Source: JANQPA01 sp964628385 (GTDB lineage: Bacteria > Bacteroidota > Bacteroidia > Chitinophagales > Saprospiraceae). Taken from it: a stretch of 19,860 bases of DNA. Under the pieces are notes generated by a model. The model had not been told where the DNA came from and made no database searches. It saw only the letters and a program-made list of their open reading frames with translations. The position numbers and the translations under genes are program-made. The stretch spans positions 1 through 19,860 of the forward strand of contig CAZVOD010000083.1 in assembly GCA_964628385.1 (NCBI GenBank), read 5' to 3'. Below, in pieces: positions 1-5,927 of the stretch (position 1 is the first letter of the stretch; each line of letters opens with the position of its first letter).

Positions 1-576
1 AACAGAGCTGTGTTCAATCTACAAATCTACCTTGCAGCAACGCTATTTTTATGTTCCTTCTTGATTTGCGTCAAGGGTAGGACTTCCTCTAAAAGTCGCG
101 CCCATTAGTGCTCTTTTTCTATAATCGGTCTGCCGGTTAACGAGCCAAGGAAAAGAAATCTGCGACCAACAAGGGAACTGGATTGTCGTGGATTTTGTAG
201 ATTGCATCATCTGGCAAGTTGCGTCCTACAATTTCAAGTAATAGGGAAATAAGCCACACGTATATCGTCTATGTATGCGCACTCAGCAATGGCGAATGGC
301 TGCATCCCGCTGCCTGCATTGCCCTCTTCCCCCTGCTCAGCAATAATTTCAACAAAGATGATGAATATGTCTTTTCATTTCACTTTACAACTAGAGTTAA
401 ATAATTGAAATTTACTACCGGGCGCCTGGTATAATTATGTTTTTAGTATTGCCTTACGGGGGAAAGTTTTAAAGTGGTTTTTTAAAAATTGAAATTTTCC
501 AAAAAAATCATTGGGTGTTTTTCGCAACCTAAGAAAGGTCGTGTTGTTTCAAAATAAATTGAAAATTTTGAACCTT
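1..576. other. Leading gene-free stretch
   Basis: I see no gene here with family resemblance. Short open frames exist on both strands: a TTG-started 61-codon frame at 219-404 (+) and a 53-codon ATG frame at 49-210 (-). Neither has recognisable protein character. The one structural item is an 11-bp inverted repeat, CAATCTACAAA at 15-25 and TTTGTAGATTG at 194-204. It could be chance or the ends of a small element. The AT-rich tail (about 400-576) is the likely promoter area of the next gene, but no clear TAnnTTTG box was found. Confidence 0.5.
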
Positions 577-1047
577 ATGAATAAAGAATTACTCTACTTA
601 AGCAGTATATCAGTGGCTCTTTTTGCCGGGTTATTTTTATTTATGGGAAATACAGAAGATATGATTAATGAAAAAGAAAAAGCTGAAAACGTATTAGGAA
701 CGGATCTTAAAACTTGCTGTACAGATCCAATGACTGGTTTTTATCGAGACGGGAAATGCAATACGGGGCCTTCTGACTACGGTACGCATGTAGTCTGTGC
801 AGAGATGACACAAGAGTTTTTGGAATTTACCAAATCAAAGGGAAATGACTTGAGCACTCCTATTCCGGGATACGATTTTCCTGGCCTAAAGCCCGGTGAT
901 AAGTGGTGTCTTTGTGCTTTGCGCTGGCGAGAAGCACATGAGGCTGGGAAAGCGCCGAAGGTAGTGCTTGAAGGAACACATAAAAAAGCCCTGCAGTACG
1001 TGTCAATGGAAGATTTAGAATCCCATCGGGTAAATTTTGAAGAGTAG
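577..1047 (+). CDS. DUF2237 family protein with N-terminal hydrophobic segment
   Basis: The protein has 156 residues from the ATG at 577. From about residue 38 it matches the small DUF2237 family as I know it: NVLGTDLKTCCTDPMTGFYRDG, a conserved GPSDYGTHVVCA stretch, GNDLSTP, and PGLKPGDKWCLCALRWREA. The conserved cysteines are present. The family's function is unknown. What is odd is the N-terminus: residues 5-22 are strongly hydrophobic and look like a signal anchor or uncleaved signal peptide, whereas most family members are about 120 residues and cytosolic. Internal ATGs at 643 and 661 would give the usual length without the hydrophobic part, and a TTG at 511 would extend it. I chose 577 because the hydrophobic stretch is continuous and protein-like, but the start is uncertain. 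The family call is firm. Confidence 0.88.
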   Translation: MNKELLYLSSISVALFAGLFLFMGNTEDMINEKEKAENVLGTDLKTCCTDPMTGFYRDGKCNTGPSDYGTHVVCAEMTQEFLEFTKSKGNDLSTPIPGYDFPGLKPGDKWCLCALRWREAHEAGKAPKVVLEGTHKKALQYVSMEDLESHRVNFEE

Positions 1048-1298
1048 TCCATTTTCTTTTTATGGTTGGGTATGCAAACGCTGGCGGATTCAGTTGGATA
1101 ATTTGTTTTCCTATCTTTTATCCTTAATTTTAAAATGTATAATTGGAAAAGTGAGTAGGCATTTCAAGGTTAGAGGTACCATATGGGCAGCCCAAAAACA
1201 GCGCTTTTTCTCCCCACATACAATCTCTGAAGAAATGCTTTATCATCGCACACGCTTGGATGCATTAAATAAATCTATGTATTACCTGAATATTACCT

Positions 1299-1736
1299 AT
1301 GAAGTATACCGTTAGCATCATAATCGAAAAACCACTGGATCAGGTTATTGCGCTTTTTGATGATCCTGATAATATGAGAAAGTGGATGGATGGTCTGAAG
1401 TATTTTGAGCATCTGGAAGGAACGCCGGGCCACCCCGGAGCCAAGTCAAAGTTGGTATTCGATATGGGAGATCGGGAAGTTGAAATGATAGAAACCATTA
1501 CACAAAGAAATCTTCCCGATATTTTTGAGGGGCACTACGAAGGAAGTGGTATTGTCAATACGGTGAAGAATAAATTCGAATCCATTGGAGAGGGACGTAC
1601 CAAATGGATTAATGAGCATGAATTCAAATTCAGCGGGTTTATGAAATGGGTAGCTCCTTTAGCATCAAATATCTTGAAAAAACAATCTATCAAGATTCAG
1701 AAAAGCTTTCGGGAATTTGCTGAAAAACACCCCTGA
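1299..1736 (+). CDS. SRPBCC family protein
   Basis: This 145-residue protein has the START/Bet v 1-like (SRPBCC) pattern: an opening beta strand (MKYTVSIIIEKPLDQVIALF), then DDPDNMRKWMDGLKYFEHLEG, a central set of alternating strands, and a long C-terminal helix (about residues 118-143). Proteins of this fold form a deep hydrophobic pocket for lipid-like or polyketide-like ligands. The ligand here cannot be told. There is no signal peptide, so it is probably cytosolic. The length is normal for the family. The gene stands alone, with 251 bases separating it from the DUF2237 gene and a decayed gene following. A 6-bp stem (ACCCCT/AGGGGT, 1729-1746) straddles its stop codon and may act as a weak terminator. 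Confidence 0.88.
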   Translation: MKYTVSIIIEKPLDQVIALFDDPDNMRKWMDGLKYFEHLEGTPGHPGAKSKLVFDMGDREVEMIETITQRNLPDIFEGHYEGSGIVNTVKNKFESIGEGRTKWINEHEFKFSGFMKWVAPLASNILKKQSIKIQKSFREFAEKHP

Positions 1737-1761
1737 TTTTAGGGGTTCATACCAACTTTTC

Positions 1762-2357
1762 ATGAAAAATTGTAGCTCACCTATTGTAGATAACGCAAAG
1801 GTATTTTATGGTACTACTTTGTATAGCTGGGCAGCCTATCCTAGTATTTTTCATCATTTAGAGGCCATTGCCAACAAGATGTGGGAAGAGGTCAGGGATA
1901 AATTAGAGTGTGTTTTTATCGAGATCAACAATAATAACAGAGCCTATTTGGGTATGCTGATTGAAGCGTTAAAAGAAAGACCGCTTGCTTTGCAAGATTG
2001 CCAGACAACTATAGCTAATGAGCTGGGATTTGGCAATTGAGAAAAAGTAAGATTACTAAAAAATGAAGTGTATTCAGTTGACTTTGAAAAAGCTCTCGAA
2101 AAGCAACTAAATTTGGCCATTGAGTAATCAAAGTATGCTCATCTGGTTACCCTGTTGCATTATACAGCTAGCAATAGCGTAGAAATATAGTGCCAGCAAG
2201 TACCTGCCATCTGCCAGAAGTTTGTCAGCTTCTGACTGATAAAGGGGCAGAAAGAGAAGCAGTAATGAATGTTTACGGAGGGCATTACAACACGCTCGCT
2301 CTATTGAAAACGAGTGAACATCCCAAAAAAGCCGAGTTGGTAGAGGAAATGGTGTAG
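1762..2357 (+). pseudogene. Decayed ankyrin-repeat protein gene
   Basis: The reading frame from ATG 1762 runs to TGA at 2038-2040, but the same frame then continues sensibly. The joined product reads ...LQDCQTTIANELGFGN[stop]EKVRLLKNE..., where the family has GFxxW. The frame goes on to a TAA at 2125-2127, then SKYAHLVTLLHYTASNSVEI and a TAG at 2188-2190 followed by CQQVPA, where relatives read ...VE.WRQQVPA. After 2208 the frame shifts by one missing base, giving LPEVCQLLTDKGAEREAV and NVYGGHYNTLALLKTSEHPKK, ending with TAG 2355-2357. This is the conserved core of a known ankyrin-repeat family. Both the TGA and the TAG sit where tryptophan is expected, which fits G-to-A changes in TGG. A stretch of perhaps 20 codons appears deleted near 2125. 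The first about 60 codons are unrecognised. Confidence 0.78.
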
Positions 2358-2382
2358 GTCCTTAAGGCCTGACAAGGTTAAA

Positions 2383-2422
2383 AGACTTGTTTCGCTTATT
2401 CTAATACTTTCGGAGCAAGTCT
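2383..2422 (-). terminator. Hairpin after nth, likely terminator
   Basis: A 12-bp stem (2383-2394 with 2411-2422, two G.U wobbles in RNA) and a 16-nt loop lie just past the stop of the endonuclease III gene. In the minus-strand transcript the stem is followed by a short run of T. The arm AGACTTGTTTCG recurs exactly downstream of ridA, so this may also be a relic of a small repeat element. Confidence 0.55.
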
Positions 2423-2429
2423 AAAATGA

Positions 2430-3125
2430 TTAGCCAATTTTGGCCTGATATTTGGCGAATAAATCTTTCTTCAGCTCATAGGAATGACAAAGAGCTTGTA
2501 ATTGGCATACAGCGCATTTGGGGGTACTCCATGAGCAAACCTTTTGGCCATGATTAAAAAACAAGCGGTGAAAGTTGAGTAGATCATCAGCTGTCTGTGG
2601 CAGCATTTCTTTCAACAATTTATGTGCTTTAGCTTCAGAAACCTTAGTATCTATGATTCCCAAACGCTGAGAAACGCGATGTACGTGTGTATCCACAGGT
2701 AGTGCCGGAAGCCTGAATACAAAAAGTAGAAGAAAAGTTGCTGTTTTGTGGCCTACTCCTGGGAGTCGCATCAGCCAGCGGCTGGCCTCTTCAACTGTCC
2801 ATGATTTTAAAAAATCGAGCTTATAATGCCCTAACTCCTCTTTTATCTGAGTAAGAATAGCCTGTATGCGAGGTGCTTTGACTTCGGGAAAATTGGAAGA
2901 AGTAATAGCTGTGGTGAGTTCTTCCACCGGAGCTGTCCTGATATTTTCCCAATCGCCAAATTTTTCCCACATCCCCTTGAATGCCGCTCTTTCGTCCGCG
3001 TAGTTGGTTCGTTGGGAGAGTACCGTAGAAATAAGCTGTTCAATGGGCTGTTTCGAGGAATAGCGAAGACTACGTCCATACTCCGCTTCCAGTATTTCTA
3101 TTGCTCGTATGATTTTTGGTTGCAT
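2430..3125 (-). CDS. nth: Endonuclease III-family DNA glycosylase
   Basis: This is a 231-residue base-excision repair enzyme of the HhH-GPD superfamily, which removes oxidised pyrimidines and nicks abasic sites. The helix-hairpin-helix is LPGVGHKTA (121-129) with the catalytic lysine at 127. The catalytic aspartate is D145 in PVDTHVHRV. Four cysteines at 197, 204, 207 and 213 have the C-x6-C-x2-C-x5-C spacing of the [4Fe-4S] cluster. The N-terminal motif reads VLSQRTNYAD rather than the LSAQTTD of E. coli Nth, so this belongs to a more divergent subgroup and its substrate range may differ. The longer open frame starts with TTG two codons upstream; I prefer the ATG at 3125. It lies downstream of the small membrane protein gene on the same strand, 120 bases apart. 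Confidence 0.93.
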   Translation of the reverse strand: MQPKIIRAIEILEAEYGRSLRYSSKQPIEQLISTVLSQRTNYADERAAFKGMWEKFGDWENIRTAPVEELTTAITSSNFPEVKAPRIQAILTQIKEELGHYKLDFLKSWTVEEASRWLMRLPGVGHKTATFLLLFVFRLPALPVDTHVHRVSQRLGIIDTKVSEAKAHKLLKEMLPQTADDLLNFHRLFFNHGQKVCSWSTPKCAVCQLQALCHSYELKKDLFAKYQAKIG

Positions 3126-3245
3126 ATCCAAAAAAAACAGCCTTTAGAGGGTAATGTTGAGAATTTTCTGTACGGAAGCTAGCATTCAGATCGGCATGTA
3201 TGTGGCAATCGTGGCTATTTAAAGACTTTTAGAGTAACTGGTTCC

Positions 3246-3458
3246 TCAGGCTTCTAACCATTTTTTAAAAATTCTTTGAAGAGTTGGTACCGCAAAGTAG
3301 ACCATTGTGGGCACCAAAACAGCGGTAAGTAAAAAGGTCCTGAGCAACAAGGGGATTTGTATCAACAAATCACCAAATAGTACCAAAAGAATAGTAATCA
3401 AAGGATAAATAGCTAGCCAGGTAATGACAGCAATCTTATACTTGGGTGTTTTTTTCAT
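3246..3458 (-). CDS. Small two-helix membrane protein, like the C-terminal part of ABM transmembrane proteins
   Basis: This 70-residue protein has two predicted membrane helices, at about residues 9-28 (AVITWLAIYPLITILLVLFG) and 37-58 (LLRTFLLTAVLVPTMVYFAV), and a basic tail (RIFKKWLEA). The pattern KxKxAxxTWLAIYPL...LxxLLxTxxLVPxMxY resembles the membrane segment that follows the antibiotic-biosynthesis-monooxygenase (ABM) domain in a known two-part bacterial family. Here the ABM domain is absent and the protein stands alone. Its function is unknown, probably an inner-membrane protein. It is divergent from the 67-residue basic protein gene at 3576, with about 120 bases between them. The ATG at 3458 is the natural start, since the helix begins soon after it. 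Confidence 0.78.
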   Translation of the reverse strand: MKKTPKYKIAVITWLAIYPLITILLVLFGDLLIQIPLLLRTFLLTAVLVPTMVYFAVPTLQRIFKKWLEA

Positions 3459-3575
3459 GGTGCAAGCGTTGTGTTATTTGTTCAAAACCCCTCAACTTGC
3501 TCATTGTTGTCAAAAAACGACCTTCACTTGACAACAGAAAAGCTCATTTACTGCTTTTTTACAAAAAAAATTAAA

Positions 3576-3779
3576 ATGGGCAAGCGTACAAACCTTAATG
3601 ATTACAAAAAAATTGATAAAGCCGATGATTTGGAAAGGCAAGTACAGGACAAGCGTTTGGGCAAACGCTCCAAGGCCAAGAAAAATCGGCGAAACAGGCA
3701 CTATGTCAAAAATATGATCAAGCAAATGCAGATTGATCTATCCAGTGAGGATGATTTAACAGGGGAAGAGGACCAATGA
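3576..3779 (+). CDS. Small basic protein, function unknown
   Basis: The frame is 67 residues from the ATG at 3576 (MGKRTNLNDYKKID). An in-frame start at 3471 would add 35 residues of low-complexity, cysteine-containing sequence that does not look like protein, so I chose the internal ATG, which follows an A-rich stretch. The central part (about 24-47) is a lysine/arginine block (LGKRSKAKKNRRNRHY) followed by a short amphipathic helix (VKNMIKQMQIDL) and an acidic tail (SSEDDLTGEEDQ). This charge layout suggests a nucleic-acid or ribosome-associated protein, which is inference only. I do not recognise the family. The gene is divergently arranged with the small membrane protein gene. Confidence 0.6.
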   Translation: MGKRTNLNDYKKIDKADDLERQVQDKRLGKRSKAKKNRRNRHYVKNMIKQMQIDLSSEDDLTGEEDQ

Positions 3780-3937
3780 TCCTCCTCCCGGATGCACTGG
3801 TTTTCTAATTGCTTTGAATCAGTAAGCAATTGGACCAGCCTGGATTTAAGGTGCAAAAGCATTTATTGCTTTTTTATTTTATTTGGTGAGTAAAAAAAAT
3901 GTTACCCATCAAAGACATCAGCCTACACCGTTGTATT

Positions 3938-4087
3938 TTAATATTCATTTAGCTGCTCAGGCCGTACAAGTTCAAAGAGTACCATTGCTCCTTTTGAAGA
4001 AAGAAATTTAAGCGTTCCTCCATATTTCTTTCCTAAAGCTTAAAAGTTCATCCATTCTAAGGGTTGTTATATCAGCTTCTTCTGGTT
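3938..4087 (-). pseudogene. Remnant of a protein C-terminus (frameshifted)
   Basis: On the minus strand one frame reads PEEADITTLRMDELLSFRKE from about 4087. A frame offset by one base then reads ALGKKYGGTLKFLSSKGAMV followed by LFELVRPEQLNEY, ending in TAA at 3938-3940. The two pieces abut near 4039 as if a one-base indel had split a single gene. The pattern looks like real protein, with alternating hydrophobics and a GGTLxFxSxxG turn, but is too short to name; it faintly recalls the end of a histidine-kinase ATPase domain. No start codon is visible. Chance open frames remain possible. Confidence 0.35.
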
Positions 4088-4123
4088 AGGTGCGGTAGGC
4101 AAAAGCGCCAGATATATGTCCTT

Positions 4124-4163
4124 GACTCAGACATGTCATATTTAAATATGACATGTCTAAGTC
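4124..4163. repeat. 40-bp near-perfect palindrome containing two GACATGTC octamers
   Basis: Positions 4129-4158 form a perfect 30-bp palindrome centred between 4143 and 4144. It extends to 40 bp (4124-4163) with a single mismatched pair (4128/4159). The core is AT-rich (ATATTTAAATAT) and is flanked by two copies of GACATGTC, at 4130-4137 and 4150-4157, exactly 20 bp apart. The octamer is itself palindromic. The structure suits a dimeric or tetrameric DNA-binding protein, or cruciform formation. Confidence 0.85.
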
Positions 4164-4223
4164 TTCTTTCTAAAATAGCTAAATCGGGCTATTTCATAAA
4201 AATGAGATGTGCGTTAAAATAGT

Positions 4224-4249
4224 ACATGACATGTCTAGACATGTCATGT
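4224..4249. repeat. 26-bp perfect palindrome containing two GACATGTC octamers
   Basis: This is a perfect palindrome centred between 4236 and 4237 (core TCTAGA). It carries GACATGTC at 4228-4235 and 4238-4245, exactly 10 bp apart. With the palindrome at 4124-4163 it makes four copies of the octamer within 116 bp. It lies 79 bases upstream of the small ORF at 4328. Confidence 0.85.
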
Positions 4250-4327
4250 CTTGGGGTAGTGTAACAATAGTCTACTCCTTTGAAACAATAGTGAGCCCAA
4301 CGCTCCCAAAGAACCTTCATCTTTGTA

Positions 4328-4543
4328 ATGAAAAAACAACCACCTGAAAACCAAATAATGAATAACCCTAAAATACCCGTTCCATTTAGTGGAACTGCTG
4401 CGCTGATGAGTGCAGGAAATCTCGCTGGCCTGTTCGGAAAGGTTTCGCTGTTTGAATTGAAAAGCTACGACAGTAAAACGAAACCACCAACGCCAGTAGA
4501 GGTGCTCATCAAGACTTGCAGTAAGAAAAAAAATGATAAGTAA
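4328..4543 (+). CDS. Possible small protein downstream of palindromes
   Basis: The open frame of 71 residues starts MKKQPPENQIMNNPKIPV, with a second ATG at 4358 that would give 61 residues. The middle has a small-residue-rich stretch (SGTAALMSAGNLAGLFG) followed by a charged half ending TCSKKKNDK. There is no clear signal peptide, no membrane helix and no family I recognise. Evidence for expression is only positional: it begins shortly after the palindrome cluster and a pair of direct repeats. An antisense frame covers the same bases but has poor protein character. It could be a genuine orphan small protein or a chance frame in a decaying region. Confidence 0.35.
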   Translation: MKKQPPENQIMNNPKIPVPFSGTAALMSAGNLAGLFGKVSLFELKSYDSKTKPPTPVEVLIKTCSKKKNDK

Positions 4544-4581
4544 GGTCAACTAATCAACTATAAATAAAATTAAGATTCCCA

Positions 4582-5129
4582 TTACATATCCAAAGTGATA
4601 CGCCACTTATTTCTGTTGATATTGACAAATTTTAATTCCAGGGTTCCGTATTGTAAGCTGTGCAAGGCCTCTTTCTCCTCCAGTAGAATGAGGTCGGCAT
4701 AATGCAGAAAACTAACAGGTTTAAAAAGAAATTGAAGAATATTTACGGGTGTAAAAAGGTTTATTTGGTGAGGCGATCCACGCTTAAGTGCGGTCGCCTC
4801 AACTTTTTTCTACTGGTATGATTTCTTTGAGCTTTATCAGCTTATCAAGAGGTAAAAATTTTAACCCAACAAAAGTATGGTCGCTCTTTTCAATCCACAC
4901 TAGCGTACCTCGAGCTGACCATTTAATATATCTATATGAGATGGCCTCGTAGCTTAACTATTTATTATCTTTCCATCTTCATCAGCGATGATATACATAG
5001 GGATATACATGTTGTCACCTGAGTCAGGCTCAAGTTGGTTTTAAATCCAGGGTAGAATTTTCCGTTGATTGGCTTTCTACATTGTATCACGTCAAACGCT
5101 CCGCCGGTCATTTTACCTTTTATAAGATC
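4582..5129 (-). pseudogene. Broken gene of unknown family, several frameshifts
   Basis: Four protein-like segments follow one another on the minus strand in shifting frames. From 5129 it reads LIKGKMTGGAFDVIQCRKPI and NGKFYPGFKTN. From 5031, in another frame, it reads EPDSGDNMYIPMYIIADEDG and KIINS, ending in TAA 4954-4956. From 4954, in a third frame, it reads SYEAISYRYIKWSARGTLVW ... LKEIIPVEKS, ending in TGA at 4799-4801. From 4809, in another frame, 75 codons without any start codon (KKVEATALKRGSPHQ ... NKWRITLDM) end in TAA 4582-4584. The segments abut or overlap by a few bases, which is what a single gene of about 180 codons hit by three indels would give. I do not recognise the family. 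Confidence 0.55.
4769..4810 (+). terminator. Possible intrinsic terminator
   Basis: The stem TGAGGCGA (4769-4776) pairs with TCGCCTCA (4794-4801), with an inner CAC/GTG pairing, and is followed by ACTTTTTTC. It would stop plus-strand transcripts, for example from the small ORF at 4328. It overlaps the broken minus-strand gene, so it may be incidental. Confidence 0.4.
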
Positions 5130-5246
5130 TATCTAGCTCTTTTTTTATTATCGTAAGCCAAGTTCTGTTTGATTGAGAACATAAACCAGGTCTATTAGAA
5201 ATATTTAAATGTAGTAAAACCGTGGGCATTCATGGTGATAAAAGGT

Positions 5247-5254
5247 TATATTTG
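5247..5254 (+). promoter_or_regulatory. Candidate -7 box (TATATTTG) for the dockerin-like gene
   Basis: TATATTTG matches the Bacteroidota housekeeping -7 consensus TAnnTTTG and lies 44 bases before the ATG at 5299. No convincing -33 TTG is seen at the right distance. Confidence 0.45.
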
Positions 5255-5298
5255 AGCATAACCGATTAAATAAAGCATTTTCCCAAAAACTGATTTCC

Positions 5299-5883
5299 AT
5301 GAATAGAGTAAGCATTTATCTTGTGCTTATATTTTTGATATTTACCAATATCACTAATGCACAGGAATCTATCTCCGGTAGTATAATTTGTACCAACAAC
5401 CAGCCTATGGACAGCGTAACAGTCATCCTCAGTATCGTCAACTCTGATCAGCAAGTCATCCAAAATCTAGATACCACTTTCACGGATACGCTTGGCATGT
5501 ATTCATTCACAGAATTGGACACAGGGGTCTCGTACGCCATAAGAGCTGAGCTAACCGCCGATACAACTGCTGCAGGTATTTCTATTTTCGATCTCCTGAT
5601 CTTATCCAGAGCCTTAAACGATCAGCAGGAACTGAGCCCCTTCCAGGCCATAGCTGCTGATTTTAACCAGAATGGTAAGGTTTCTGTGACAGACATGATA
5701 CAACTGCGTAGCTTTTTACTGTCTATTGATCAGTGGAGAAAACCAGAGTGGATTTTTGTTTCTGAAGACCTGGATGCCAGCAATTTGATCATTCCTGATT
5801 TGAGTAAATCTATGGATGGTGTATTATTGATAGGTATTAAAACGGGCGATATTAACTCTACGGCCTGCCCGGTATCGGAGTAA
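5299..5883 (+). CDS. Small secreted protein with carboxypeptidase-regulatory-like and dockerin-like domains
   Basis: The protein has 194 residues. Residues 1-21 are a signal peptide (hydrophobic core VSIYLVLIFLIFTNI, cut likely after NA). Residues 23-90 form a beta-sandwich of the carboxypeptidase-regulatory or Cna-B/SdrD type (SGSIICTNNQPMDSVTVIL ... GMYSFTELDTG). Residues 95-140 contain a dockerin-type pair of helices and a calcium loop (ISIFDLLILSRAL ... ADFNQNGKVSVTDMIQLRSFL; ligands D121, N123, N125, D132). The end has the ...IGIKTGDINSTA motif (178-189) that closes many Saprospiria surface proteins. That architecture is normally the tail of a much larger adhesin; here it stands alone with no enzyme domain and no type IX C-terminal signal. 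It is probably exported and calcium-binding; the partner is unknown. It is convergent with metK. Confidence 0.78.
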   Translation: MNRVSIYLVLIFLIFTNITNAQESISGSIICTNNQPMDSVTVILSIVNSDQQVIQNLDTTFTDTLGMYSFTELDTGVSYAIRAELTADTTAAGISIFDLLILSRALNDQQELSPFQAIAADFNQNGKVSVTDMIQLRSFLLSIDQWRKPEWIFVSEDLDASNLIIPDLSKSMDGVLLIGIKTGDINSTACPVSE

Positions 5884-5888
5884 ATTGT

Positions 5889-5918
5889 AATCATCACCCG
5901 CCGGGGCGGGTGATGATT
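5889..5918. terminator. GC-rich hairpin between convergent genes
   Basis: A perfect 14-bp stem (5889-5902 with 5905-5918) sits between the stop codons of the dockerin-like gene (+) and metK (-). It is symmetric and could stop transcription from both sides, although neither side has a strong T run. Confidence 0.7.
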
Positions 5919-5927
5919 AGCTGCTAT

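Larger units (their letters stand above)
3780..4327. other. Gene-free stretch with a coding remnant and palindromes
   Basis: These 548 bases contain no intact gene. They hold a broken minus-strand reading frame (about 3938-4087), a cluster of perfect palindromes (4124-4249), a hairpin between them (AAATAGC 4173-4179 with GCTATTT 4188-4194), and a 9-bp direct repeat AACAATAGT at 4263-4271 and 4284-4292. The stretch 3780-3937 shows nothing I can name. Confidence 0.6.
4544..5298. other. Gene-free stretch holding a broken minus-strand gene
   Basis: These 755 bases contain no intact gene. A multiply frameshifted minus-strand reading frame fills about 4582-5129. The promoter-like box of the dockerin-like gene is at 5247-5254. 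The remaining part, 5130-5246, shows nothing I can name. Confidence 0.6.

Noticed and set aside
15..204. 11-bp inverted repeat CAATCTACAAA as a mobile-element boundary
   Set aside because: There is only one pair, no target duplication and no coding or internal repeat support; kept only as a note.
49..210. 53-codon minus-strand frame
   Set aside because: It is short and overlaps another equally open minus frame; there is no recognisable protein feature.
219..404. 61-codon plus-strand frame near the window start
   Set aside because: It begins with TTG and has no family pattern or plausible upstream signals.
1037..1315. 92-codon plus frame between the DUF2237 and SRPBCC genes
   Set aside because: It overlaps both neighbours and has a composition unlike a real protein.
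2038..2190. TGA/TAG recoding (selenocysteine or reassigned codon) in the ankyrin gene
   Set aside because: A frameshift and a TAA are also present, and other genes here use TGG for tryptophan and TGA or TAG as stops; decay explains it better.
4124..4249. CRISPR array or origin of replication
   Set aside because: There are only two unlike palindromic units, no regular spacers, and no dnaA gene or visible DnaA-box set.
4244..4549. 101-codon minus frame antisense to the small ORF
   Set aside because: It runs into the palindrome cluster and has irregular aromatic-rich composition without motif support.
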